Shown here: piece by piece, positions 54,301 to 61,467 of the stretch | Layout of the letters: the number at the start of each line of letters is the position of its first letter | Position numbering within the stretch: the stretch's first letter is position 1 | Origin: Paenibacillus albicereus | GTDB taxonomy: Bacteria; Bacillota; Bacilli; Paenibacillales; Paenibacillaceae | Length of the DNA stretch: 64,000 nucleotides | Direction of reading: 5' to 3' | Assembly: GCF_012676905.1 (NCBI RefSeq) | Contig: NZ_CP051428.1 | Span: forward strand, 4,178,001 to 4,242,000 | Notes under the pieces: generated by a model | Seen by the model: the letters and a program-made list of their open reading frames with translations, nothing else | Databases searched by the model: none | What the model was told of the DNA's origin: nothing | Program-made: the position numbers and the translations under genes

Positions 54301-54512
54301 TTCTCGTCGGCGGCCTTGCCGACCGACTCGCTCTGCGCCTCTTTCTCTTCGAGCAGCTTGGCCGCGGTCGAGGACGAGTAGCCGTCCGGCACCGTGATCT
54401 GCCCCTTCACCCGAACGAGCTGCTGCATGTCCGGCGCCAGCAGCATCAAGCCTGCCGCCAATGCGATCCATGCCGCGAAGATCGCCCACCGCCATTTCAA
54501 AATCGTTCTCAT
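51321..54512 (-). CDS. MMPL/RND-type membrane transporter with LxxG heptad repeats
   Basis: A 1063-residue transporter of the MMPL family (about 12 helices in two halves). The first half has a helix at 7-27, an extracytoplasmic domain with VPDGYSSSTAAKLLEEKEAQ, and five helices with FGIGTDYCILLISRYKEEL. The second extracytoplasmic domain contains a coiled stretch (about 470-760) of LxxGxxQLxxG units. The C-terminal helices include LLIALGVDYSIFLLDRFREY. The two conserved Asp-Tyr motifs (GTDYC, GVDYS) are the proton-relay signature. Related B. subtilis genes (ydgH, ydfJ) pair with regulators. It lies 71 nt downstream of the marR gene on the same strand, probably one operon for lipid or drug export. 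Confidence 0.93.
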   Translation of the reverse strand: MRTILKWRWAIFAAWIALAAGLMLLAPDMQQLVRVKGQITVPDGYSSSTAAKLLEEKEAQSESVGKAADEKSAVLVFHRDEGLTDADKQEIRRGLAELKSKESLGIASVTGPFDQKELEDQLIAEDGRTMLALVSIEADGREPKELQDVLAEAASTIQVDHSYTSEWMINEDQIRSSMEGLAKTEYITVIFILVILFLVFRSAVAPFVPLVVVGLSYLLSQSVVAYLAEYAGFPLSTFTQIFMVAILFGIGTDYCILLISRYKEELASGLDRTEAIVRTYRNAGRTVLISGLAVLIGFASIGFSTFGLYRSAVAVAVGVAVLMLALATLVPFFMAVLGPALFWPQKGSLSHSENRLWGRMGRFSLRRPVWALLVLAVIVLPLLLSYRNAISFNSLDEIGDKYDSVKAFNLISDSFGPGDSMPSTVVLKAEKSFDNKEGLAALEQVSRELAKVPGVKSVRSATRPAGEPLTDLEVASQAGTLESGIGRSAEGLDRIGQGLSEASSSLAANAPKLEEAEAGAGELTQGTARLQAGVEELEQGLRRIHRGLQDGSVGAKELGAGLRQAQASAARLAQASDELLQGYREAAGGLEQLQGAYERLASSQQQLAQGLSGVQQAFEALGGKYPELGSDEQYQAALQSLVQLQGGAEQSAAGLEQANAQLAGAAAGIGKANGGLEQASAGQAALGSGLRELASGLDALQKGIEQAADGQGRAIGELPQVTAGFEQLQGGQQELQRGFAELNEQLGQLTGGLDQSVDGISQVSGGLAEAKSYLTELADAPSRSLTGWNLPDAALQDEEFRQAVEAYLSPQGTMATLDVVFESNPYEEQTLRKIPELDAAVARGLEGTAYADSQHAIGGITSVQHDLNTISQADYSRTVMLMMAGISLILIALFRSLVIPAYIMASLLLTYYTSMAAAEAIFSRALDYSGISWPVPFFSFVLLIALGVDYSIFLLDRFREYRHLPPQEAILLAMRRMGSVILSAAVILGGTFAAMLPSGVLSLMQIATVVLIGLLLYAVLILPLFIPVMVRLFGTANWWPFLGGREEREHPVPAPEPGLPADR

Positions 54513-54583
54513 GCTCCACGCCCTCTCTGGCTTCTTGTCTCTATCGTCCTTTGGCCCCGCCGCTGGATCCTCGACCCGTCTCT

Positions 54584-55021
54584 TTAATCCTTCAGCCTCG
54601 CCGCTAGATCCTCGAACATCTCGATGAATTGAGTCGCCTCTTCTTCCGTGAATCGCGAAATATAGGCGCCGAGCGTTTCTCCGACGACCTTTCCCGCTTC
54701 CTCTGCGACTATCCGTCCTTCCTCCGTCAGCGACAGGTACGTGACCCGGCGGTCCCGGTCGTCTGGACGCCGGCGGACGAGGCGCTTGTCGACAAGCTTC
54801 GTCGTGATGGACGTGATGCTGCTCTTGCCGACGCAGAACGCATCCGCCAGCTCCGTGGATGTGCTGTCCGGATTCGCGTTCAGGTAGCGGATGATGCCGA
54901 ACTGCTCCTGCGTAAGTCCATCCGGCAGCTTGTTCTGGATCAGCGCGGCGAATCTTCGATTGACCTGAGAGCTCGCCGCCTCGTACCGCTCGATGATTTC
55001 CTTCAGCTTGGCTTCCTGCAT
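54584..55021 (-). CDS. MarR-family transcriptional regulator
   Basis: A 145-residue winged-helix repressor. The recognition region is STSTELADAFCVGKSSITSITTKLVDKRLVRRRPDDRDRRVTYLSLTEEG, the full MarR pattern with the DDRDRR wing. The ATG at 55021 has AAAGGAG 6 nt upstream. It precedes the MMPL gene and probably controls both. Upstream, GTTCGA (55029 region) and TCGAAC form an inverted pair about 19 bp apart over the promoter, a candidate operator. Confidence 0.93.
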   Translation of the reverse strand: MQEAKLKEIIERYEAASSQVNRRFAALIQNKLPDGLTQEQFGIIRYLNANPDSTSTELADAFCVGKSSITSITTKLVDKRLVRRRPDDRDRRVTYLSLTEEGRIVAEEAGKVVGETLGAYISRFTEEEATQFIEMFEDLAARLKD

Positions 55022-55083
55022 GACGGGCTCCTTTCGTACAAGTTCGACCATCTAATAGTTTGATATTCGAACAATATCACGGC

Positions 55084-55112
55084 AAAAAACCGTCTGTCAA
55101 CTCGACAGACGG
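55084..55112 (-). terminator. Terminator of the WYL-domain regulator gene
   Basis: CCGTCTGTC and GACAGACGG with a five-base loop, followed on the minus strand by six T. Confidence 0.9.
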
Positions 55113-55187
55113 TACTTGGACAGATGGCATGTGGATAGACGATACGTGGATAGACGGCACATGGATAGACGGCACATGGATAGACCG
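55113..55187. repeat. 15-bp tandem repeat, five copies
   Basis: Five head-to-tail units of the type CACATGGATAGACGG, exactly 15 bp each, start immediately after the terminator stem and lie between it and the end of the WYL gene. Confidence 0.92.
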
Positions 55188-55235
55188 CCGGCACGGACTG
55201 ATGCCGCAGACGGGGTTCGATCCGCTGCCTCGGCC

Positions 55236-56174
55236 TTAATCCGCATAAAGCTCGACGATGCCTTGCGCCATGCGCCGCAGCTCCAGTGCCGCTTCGGGCG
55301 GCCAAACAATCTTCACGCAGGGACCGTAGCTAAGCAGTCGCGAGTACATCCAATAGCCTCCGTAAGGAGCACAGTCGACCTCCAGCCAGCCGTCCTCGCG
55401 CTGCCGAATCGCCTGTGCCGGATAGTCGTCCCGGACGCGGGTCCGAACGGAGGGATGAAACAGCAGCCGAAGTTCGATCTGCGGTTCTCCATCCGCTTCC
55501 CAACGCCGATCCAGCTCCTGAATCGTCATGGAATGGCGCTCGAACCGCTCCTCCAGCGGCTCGAGCCGCTGAATTCGGTTCAGCCTGAACGTCCGATAGT
55601 CCTGGCGGAGCCGGCAAAAGCCGTACAAGTACCAGACCATGTCCCGAAGCACCAGCCCGATCGGTTCGATCTCACGCTCCGATTCCTTGCCCTCCCAATC
55701 CGTGTACGCCATGCGGATGGAACGGCAGTGCTCCAGCGCCTGTTCCAGCTGCCCGAGCATTCTCTTCTCTCGCTCCCCGCATCGCCACGGGTTCAGCTCC
55801 AGCACGACCTGTCCCGCCCCGCTCTCCCGTTCGACTCCCGTCTCGGAGCGATTCAGCAGCGCGCTGACCTTGTCGAGCAGGCGGCCGAGCTGCTGCTCGC
55901 TCCAAGCGGCCTGCACGCCTTTGAGGGCGATCAGCATGGAGCGCAGCTCGTCCATGCTGAGATACTGTCGGTCGATCTGAAAGGTTTTCAGAATTTCATA
56001 CCCGCCGTCCAGACCCGGATAGGACACGACGGGCACTCCAGCCGCGTTCAGCGCCTCCAAGTCTCGATAGATCGTGCGCACCGACACCTCGAAGCGCTCG
56101 GAGAGCTCCTGCGCTCCGACCCTGCGCCTTCCCAGCAGCAGCATCGTGATGCCGAGTAGCCTGGCCAGCTTCAT
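55236..56174 (-). CDS. HTH and WYL-domain transcriptional regulator (YafY-like)
   Basis: A 312-residue regulator. The N-terminal winged helix has GRRRVGAQELSERFEVSVRTIYRDLEALNAAGVPV and then GGYEI, the DeoR/HTH_11 pattern. The WYL domain lies at about 135-215 with PIGLVLRDMVWYLYGFCRLRQDYRTFRLNRI, and a C-terminal extension follows. WYL domains bind nucleic acid or small ligands. The ATG at 56174 has GGAG upstream; the frame is open further upstream without a clear start. Targets are unknown; the divergent small gene is a candidate. Confidence 0.9.
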   Translation of the reverse strand: MKLARLLGITMLLLGRRRVGAQELSERFEVSVRTIYRDLEALNAAGVPVVSYPGLDGGYEILKTFQIDRQYLSMDELRSMLIALKGVQAAWSEQQLGRLLDKVSALLNRSETGVERESGAGQVVLELNPWRCGEREKRMLGQLEQALEHCRSIRMAYTDWEGKESEREIEPIGLVLRDMVWYLYGFCRLRQDYRTFRLNRIQRLEPLEERFERHSMTIQELDRRWEADGEPQIELRLLFHPSVRTRVRDDYPAQAIRQREDGWLEVDCAPYGGYWMYSRLLSYGPCVKIVWPPEAALELRRMAQGIVELYAD

Positions 56175-56292
56175 TTCCGACTCCGCCTCCCTTGCGACCC
56201 GCGTTAGACCTTCCTTGCTTGCGGGTAAGGAAGACAACCCCCCCTCCTTGCCGGGACCGGCTAGGAGACTATTCCGAAACGAGGTGCTCGAC

Positions 56293-56526
56293 ATGACTGA
56301 ACCAAAAGACAAATCCCTTTTGAACCAAACTCCCTCCATGGCCGACCGTGACCACCCGGAGCAGTTTCCGACGGAAAAGGAAAGCCTGATGGACCAGGAC
56401 CCCGCCCAGCTCAACGTCGATCCCATCCCCGTCGAGGACTTGACGATCGAGCAGCAGGATGAAAAGGACAAGACGCATACGAAGGACGATTCCTCCAGCG
56501 CCCGCAAGTACAAGACCGGATTTTGA
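56293..56526 (+). CDS. Small acidic hydrophilic protein, unknown function
   Basis: A 77-residue protein, rich in Asp, Glu, Lys and Gln, with no hydrophobic core: MTEPKDKSLLNQTPSMADRD at the start and RKYKTGF at the end. Probably disordered. GAGGTG lies before the ATG. It is divergent from the WYL regulator. No family recognised. Confidence 0.55.
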   Translation: MTEPKDKSLLNQTPSMADRDHPEQFPTEKESLMDQDPAQLNVDPIPVEDLTIEQQDEKDKTHTKDDSSSARKYKTGF

Positions 56527-56752
56527 CGCCACGCAGTCCGATGCGCGGCTAGCCCGGCGGCTCATAGCGCCTCGTCCTTCCCGACGATGCGTTCGACCGC
56601 ATCTCGGTCCGCTTCTAAGGCACCGGCAGCCTCGGGCGGCCCTGCATCCACAGGCGAGCGGCTCGAGGCTCGCCCATGCTCATCGAGGGCATCCGATCGT
56701 CCAGCCGTCCTCGACCGCGAGCCGGCCAAAGATCGCGTCAATCGGCCTGCAT
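56527..56752. other. Gene-free spacer
   Basis: About 225 GC-rich bases between the small acidic gene and the end of the radical SAM gene. No terminator, repeat or credible reading frame was seen. Confidence 0.5.
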
Positions 56753-57775
56753 TCAGAGCGGAAACGACATCTGCTCCATCACTTCTATGACAGGCCCCGG
56801 GCTGATGACGGCCGCGGGGTCTTCCCTGCGCGATGCCAGCCGCAGATGCAGCTTCCCGCGCTCCTCCAGCGGCCCGGCCGGATCCGAGCCGTCCTCTGCC
56901 GGGACGGGAGCATGAGGCAACCCGTGAAGAAGCCGCAGCTCATCCACCCGATTCCGGACTTCCTCCTCATAGCTGCGGATGGCGTAGGCTCCCTGAAAGA
57001 TCCGCTCGTACTCCGGCAGCACGCCCGGAGCCGTCTGACGAAGCATGGCGTAGTACCAGTTCTTGACCTCTGGCGTCAGCCGCAGCAGCGAGCTCATCAT
57101 GAACTGCGCGCCAGCGGACTTCACTGCGCTCATGAGCTCATGAAGGGCTTGCCTGGAATCGGACAGGAGAGGAAGAATCGGCGCGGCGAATACGCCCGCC
57201 GGCAAGCCGGCCTCCCGCAGCTCCCGAACGGCCTGCAGTCTCGGTCCCGACAAGGGCGAGCCCGGCTCCAGGCTGCGGATAAGCCGGTCATCCACCGTAT
57301 GAAGGCTGATGTTGACCGACAGCAGCCGGCACTGCGAGAGCAGATCGAGATCCCGCAGCACGAGCGGCGAGCGTGTCGTGATCGATAGCGGCACTTGATA
57401 GCGCGCGAGCACCTTGAGGCATTCCCGCGTGATCCGATGGGTGGCCTCGGCGGGCTGATAAGGATCCGTAGCGGTGCCGATCGCGACATGCCCGATCTCC
57501 CTCGCCATCGCGGGCAGATCGAACCGGTGCCGTGCCGCTGTTCGATGAAGCTGCGCCTGGAGCGCCTCGGCGGCATTTTCCTTGATGAGAATTCTCCGCT
57601 GGAATTCGTCGCTGTCCATTCCGATGTACGATTGAAAAGCTCGGGCATAGCAGAAGCTGCAGCCATGCGCGCAGCCTCGGTACGGATTGATCGACCAGCT
57701 GAAAGGCATCTTTTCTTCCTTGACCCTCGACATGAGCTGCTTGACCCGAATCGATTCCCCTTTGGCTGCAGACAC
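56753..57775 (-). CDS. Radical SAM protein of the SplB (spore photoproduct lyase-like) type
   Basis: A 340-residue radical SAM enzyme. The cluster motif CAHGCSFCYAR is near residue 35 in NPYRGCAHGC; downstream are GTATDPYQPAE, SITTRSPLVLRDLDLL and VNISLHTVDD, the usual order for COG1533 proteins annotated as DNA repair photolyases. The GTG at 57775 is chosen because AGGAGG ends 8 nt before it; ATG codons at 57802 and 57793 lie upstream of that ribosome site. A LexA-like box at the promoter supports a DNA-damage role. The chemistry is unproven. Confidence 0.88.
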   Translation of the reverse strand: MSAAKGESIRVKQLMSRVKEEKMPFSWSINPYRGCAHGCSFCYARAFQSYIGMDSDEFQRRILIKENAAEALQAQLHRTAARHRFDLPAMAREIGHVAIGTATDPYQPAEATHRITRECLKVLARYQVPLSITTRSPLVLRDLDLLSQCRLLSVNISLHTVDDRLIRSLEPGSPLSGPRLQAVRELREAGLPAGVFAAPILPLLSDSRQALHELMSAVKSAGAQFMMSSLLRLTPEVKNWYYAMLRQTAPGVLPEYERIFQGAYAIRSYEEEVRNRVDELRLLHGLPHAPVPAEDGSDPAGPLEERGKLHLRLASRREDPAAVISPGPVIEVMEQMSFPL

Positions 57776-57795
57776 AGCTACCACCTCCTGCATTG

Positions 57796-57809
57796 CGAAC
57801 ATTTGTTCT
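57796..57809. promoter_or_regulatory. LexA-like (SOS) box upstream of the radical SAM gene
   Basis: CGAACATTTGTTCT matches the Bacillus LexA consensus CGAACRNRYGTTYC at 12 of 14 positions. It lies just downstream of a TATACT -10 (57818-57823), covering the predicted start point, a typical repressor position. Confidence 0.65.
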
Positions 57810-57854
57810 TAATTTCAGTATAACAGCTCGATTGAGATTCGGCAACTGCCGAAA

Positions 57855-57902
57855 AAACCCGAATAAGCGGCAGGCGCCGTCCGGCGCTCGCCGCTTATTG
57901 CT
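57855..57902 (-). terminator. Terminator of the epimerase gene
   Basis: AATAAGCGGC and GCCGCTTATT plus an inner GGCGCC/GGCGC pairing form a long stem; on the minus strand GGGTTTTTT follows. Confidence 0.88.
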
Positions 57903-57927
57903 AAGACCGCGGATGGCGGTTCCATGT

Positions 57928-58812
57928 TCAGTCCCGTGGCCGAGATGCGGCCAGACGCCCGACGAATCCCGGCAGCCAGTCCATGAGCCTCTCGAACCGG
58001 TACCCCGCCGCTTCGGCTTTCCCATGATCCATGTACCAGGATCCCGTCACCCCGTAAGGAGATGCATTCTCATCCGTGACGGAAGCCGTGATTCTCGGCG
58101 TTCTGCCCGTCGCCTCGCCGATGAGCTCCAAGAGCTCCCGCAGCGGGATGCTTCCCGCGGAGCAGGCGTTCACCGGACCCGACAGGGGCGCGGTCTTCAG
58201 CCAGCCAAGGAATCGCCCCGCCTCGTCGGAGCGGATGAACTGCACGCGCGCTTCCGGCGCCGGCAGGCCGATTTCAAGTCCGTTCGCGATCCGATCGACA
58301 TGCCAGTGGAGCCGACGGGTATAGTCGTCCTCCCCGATGACAAAAGGCGGGCGTACGAAAATCGTCTCCATGCCCTCGGCTCCCGCCAGCACGGCCTCCG
58401 ACTGCCTTTTGCCTTCGGCATAGCCGAGAGAGGAGCGGTCCGTCCCGGTTGCGGGATAACCGTAAGGGAGCCAGTCCGTCTCCGCCTGCGCCTTTTCGGC
58501 CGGCTCGTAAACGGACAGCGAGGAGATGAAGACGAAGCGCCGCGTCCGTCCCGCGAATGCCTCGCAAGCCAGCCTCGCATCATCGGGAGAGTAGCCGATC
58601 ATATCGTACACGACATCCCAGCTCCGGCCCTGCACGGCCTCCAGCATCGATCCGGCATTCTCCCGGTCCAACCTCAGCTTCTCCGGCTCGCGGTCATACC
58701 GGACCTCCGTCCTGCTTGTGGAGCCGACGGTCACCGCGTGGCCCTCCCGCAGCAGCTCGTCGACCAGGTGCTTACCCATGAATCTCGTCCCGCCAAGTAC
58801 AAGCACGTTCAT
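57928..58812 (-). CDS. NAD-dependent epimerase/dehydratase (extended SDR)
   Basis: A 294-residue Rossmann protein. MNVLVLGGTRFMGKHLVDEL is the dinucleotide-binding start; VVYDMIGY and FVFISSLSVYEP follow. A Tyr-x3-Lys occurs as YAEGKRQSE, the catalytic pair of extended SDRs. The family includes sugar-nucleotide epimerases and reductases; the substrate is unknown. The ATG at 58812 is preceded by AAGGGTG; the frame is open upstream without a good site. Confidence 0.88.
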   Translation of the reverse strand: MNVLVLGGTRFMGKHLVDELLREGHAVTVGSTSRTEVRYDREPEKLRLDRENAGSMLEAVQGRSWDVVYDMIGYSPDDARLACEAFAGRTRRFVFISSLSVYEPAEKAQAETDWLPYGYPATGTDRSSLGYAEGKRQSEAVLAGAEGMETIFVRPPFVIGEDDYTRRLHWHVDRIANGLEIGLPAPEARVQFIRSDEAGRFLGWLKTAPLSGPVNACSAGSIPLRELLELIGEATGRTPRITASVTDENASPYGVTGSWYMDHGKAEAAGYRFERLMDWLPGFVGRLAASRPRD

Positions 58813-58864
58813 TGCCTTCACCCTTTCTCTCCAGCGATGCCTCCTTACCATTCGCGACATGACG

Positions 58865-58903
58865 CCAAGAACCCTGCCTCGTCGCGGAGGCAGGGTTCTT
58901 GGC
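58865..58903. terminator. Long perfect hairpin after the downstream chitinase
   Basis: CCAAGAACCCTGCCTC and its complement form a stem of at least 16 bp with a five-base loop. No T run follows on either strand, so it may act as a transcript 3' end or processing structure rather than a classic terminator. Confidence 0.6.
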
Positions 58904-58917
58904 GGATCACGGAAGCG

Positions 58918-61347
58918 TTAAGCAAGCTTCCACAGTGCAGGGGTCGTAGACGGCTCCCAGCCGGCCAGCGCCGTATGAGGCTGCAAGCAGCTGTAAGTTT
59001 TTCCGCCATACGTCACTTTGTCCCCGGTTTTGTAGGCCGTGCCGGCAGTCCAGGCGGACGCGCCTGGCGTCGCCGTCGGAGCCGGGGTCGGCGTTGCCGT
59101 CGGGGTTGCCGTTGCCGTCGGGCTCGGCGTCACGCTCGGCTTCGGCGTTGCCGTCGGCGCCGGGGTTGGCGTCGCCGTCGGGCTCGGCGTCACGCTTGGT
59201 TTCGGCGTTGCCGTCGGCGCCGGAGTTGGCGTCGCCGTCGGTGTCGCACTAGGTGTCGGCGTCGGGCTCGGCGTTCCGCAAGCGCCGGTGGCCTTCCACG
59301 GACCGTTCGCTCCGCTGAGGTCAGGCCGGTCACCCTGCGTCCACCACTTCGCCTCGTATGCCGTGCCGTTGTAGGAAGCCTTCTGGCCGCCGGAGTAGGC
59401 AGTCGTCGCGTTCCAAGCGGCTGCGGTGCATGCGCCGGGAGTGACGGTCGGCGTCGGCGTCGCGGTCGGCGAAGCCGTAGGACTAGGCGTCGCGCTCGAG
59501 CCCGGAGTCGCGCTCGGCGTTGCGGTCGGACTTGGCGTCGGGCTTGGAGCCGTACCTCCGTACAGCTTGTCATACTCGGCTTGCGACGAGCTGCCGTTCA
59601 GCGTCACGCGCTGCGGTCCGCCTGAGAAGTTCAGCTTCATCATGCCCGGAATGTCCAGCGTCGCGCCGCTGGCGATCGTCTGGGTCGCCGTGCCCGTCAG
59701 GCGATAGCGATTGAAATCCCACCCGGCCGAGATGCGCTCGACCGAGCCGGCTCCCCAGGCGGACGTCAGCGTCGTCGTCGTCGGCAGGTCGAATTCAAGC
59801 TTCCAGCCGCCGGCGATATCCGCTCCGGTGTTGTTCGTGATTTTGAGCGAGTACGTATAGTTCGGATGATCGTAATTGCCGCTGAAAGCGATGCTGAAGT
59901 TTTTCGGGGCCGGCAGCTGCGGCTTGGCCGGTCCGCCGGGCAGTCCCGCCGTCTTGAGCTTGCCGTAGGCGAACTCCGTCAGCGTATTGCCGTAGGTGTA
60001 CGTTCCGTCTGCCGCCTGCGAATAGTCGCCGGTCAACTCCCAGAACATCATGCCGCCCAAGCCCTTTTCCTTGATGTAGTCCAGCTTGTAGCCGAGCGAT
60101 TCCGTATCCTCATAGGTCAAGAACACTTTTTTGCTCGCATTGAACAGGTAAGGCGTTTTTGTCACCGGGTCGAAATAGCGCTTGTTGGCCGGGTCTTTGA
60201 GCAGATTGAGAATATGCCAGATCGGGTTCGCTCCGCCCGGCTGCTCCGGCGCCGGATCGTTCCAAATGCCGAACTCTCCGTCCGCTCCTCCTCCGGTCGT
60301 CGGCGCCGTACCATACAAGCCGGTGTTGTCGATTCCGCCGTTTACGTTCTTCCACCCGCGGGAATAGTACGGGACGCCGATGACGATCTTCTCCGGGGGC
60401 AGCGTGCCCAGGTAATAGCGGGTCGCCCAGTCGGTGTTCAGCACCGGCGTGCCGAGGGCGGCGGTTTCCGTGTCGCGGGCGTCTGGGTACAGAGCGGAGT
60501 GCGGACCGACATAACCGTTCCATGCGCCATGGAAATCGTAGGTCATGAGGTTCGCCCAGTCGAGATATTGGTTGGCCTCGCCAAGCTTCATGCCGCCGAG
60601 AATCCAGCTCGACGCCGTCGCGGCGACCGTCAGATCATATTTCTGATTGTCTTGGGCGCCTGCAGCGTCCAGCTTCTCGCGCAGCTTTTTCATCAGTAGG
60701 ATATAGTTGTCATAGTTGACCTTGCGCAGCGGCTCGGCGACAGCGAAGTCATTCGGATTGCCCGATTGGCCCGTACCGGAAGGATACTCCCAGTCGATGT
60801 CGACGCCGTTGAACCGATAGGTCCGCAGGAAGTCGATGACGCTGTTCGCGAACGTCTCGCGGCCCGCTTCCGTGTTGGCCATGTTGTAGAAGCCCCCGGA
60901 TGCGGCCCAGCCGCCGACCGAGATCAGCGTGCGTACGTCCGGATAGAGCTGCTTGTACTTCACGAGCTGGTTGAAATGCCCCTTGAACGGAAGATCGGCG
61001 AGCTGCCCGGCATAGTCCTTCTCGACAGCCGCCTTGCGGTCTATGAAGTCGATCTTGTTCTGGGCGTTTACTTTGGCGAAAGCGTAGTTGATGTGCGTGA
61101 TGCTTCCCCAAGGAATTTTGTCGACCGTGTAAAAGCCCTTGTTTTCCTGGTCTCCCCATTCAGGGAAGTAGGCGACGATCTTGCGGGGATGATCGGCGGC
61201 GGGAGCGGGAGCGGCAGGCGTCGTGCCGGCCGCGTCGGCCGTCAGCGCGGTACCTGCTCCATAGAACGGGATGAGCACGAACAGGCTCATCAGGGCGGCG
61301 AACAGTCGGACGGACGGCTTGGCTTTGCGGGAATGGATGGCCATCAT
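58918..61347 (-). CDS. Secreted GH18 chitinase with CBM2-like and two CBM5/12-type modules
   Basis: An 809-residue secreted enzyme. The signal peptide (about 1-39) ends at ADA. The GH18 barrel (about 53-490) has SVGGWAASGGF and the catalytic motif FNGVDIDWEYP with Glu187; the first Asp of DGxDxDxE is Asn here. A beta-sandwich like CBM2 (IAFSGNYDHPNYTYSLKITN) follows, then a Pro/Thr linker, a CBM5/12 module with YNGTAYEAKWWTQGDRPD, a second linker and a C-terminal SCLQPHTALAGWEP module. The ATG at 61347 has GGAGG 6 nt upstream; ATG 61344 is an alternative. It follows the other chitinase by 120 nt. Confidence 0.93.
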   Translation of the reverse strand: MMAIHSRKAKPSVRLFAALMSLFVLIPFYGAGTALTADAAGTTPAAPAPAADHPRKIVAYFPEWGDQENKGFYTVDKIPWGSITHINYAFAKVNAQNKIDFIDRKAAVEKDYAGQLADLPFKGHFNQLVKYKQLYPDVRTLISVGGWAASGGFYNMANTEAGRETFANSVIDFLRTYRFNGVDIDWEYPSGTGQSGNPNDFAVAEPLRKVNYDNYILLMKKLREKLDAAGAQDNQKYDLTVAATASSWILGGMKLGEANQYLDWANLMTYDFHGAWNGYVGPHSALYPDARDTETAALGTPVLNTDWATRYYLGTLPPEKIVIGVPYYSRGWKNVNGGIDNTGLYGTAPTTGGGADGEFGIWNDPAPEQPGGANPIWHILNLLKDPANKRYFDPVTKTPYLFNASKKVFLTYEDTESLGYKLDYIKEKGLGGMMFWELTGDYSQAADGTYTYGNTLTEFAYGKLKTAGLPGGPAKPQLPAPKNFSIAFSGNYDHPNYTYSLKITNNTGADIAGGWKLEFDLPTTTTLTSAWGAGSVERISAGWDFNRYRLTGTATQTIASGATLDIPGMMKLNFSGGPQRVTLNGSSSQAEYDKLYGGTAPSPTPSPTATPSATPGSSATPSPTASPTATPTPTVTPGACTAAAWNATTAYSGGQKASYNGTAYEAKWWTQGDRPDLSGANGPWKATGACGTPSPTPTPSATPTATPTPAPTATPKPSVTPSPTATPTPAPTATPKPSVTPSPTATATPTATPTPAPTATPGASAWTAGTAYKTGDKVTYGGKTYSCLQPHTALAGWEPSTTPALWKLA

Positions 61348-61396
61348 GCGATTCCTCCAGGCTAGGGATGAGTTCGATTGCAGATGAGATGAGGGA

Positions 61397-61457
61397 TGGA
61401 AAAGCCCCTCCGAGCCGTTCCATTGATTCATCGGAAGGCTGCGGACAGGGGCTTCAT
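61397..61457 (-). terminator. Terminator between the two chitinase genes
   Basis: AAGCCCCTCCG pairs with CGGACAGGGGCTT across a structured loop with AGCCGTTCC and GGAAGGCT; on the minus strand TTTTCC follows. It may only partly stop transcription. Confidence 0.65.
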
Positions 61458-61467
61458 GGGCAGCTGC

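Noticed and set aside
55003..55309. Frames containing VYPCAVYPCA-like repeats on the minus strand
   Set aside because: They are the translated 15-bp minisatellite and run through the WYL gene terminator.
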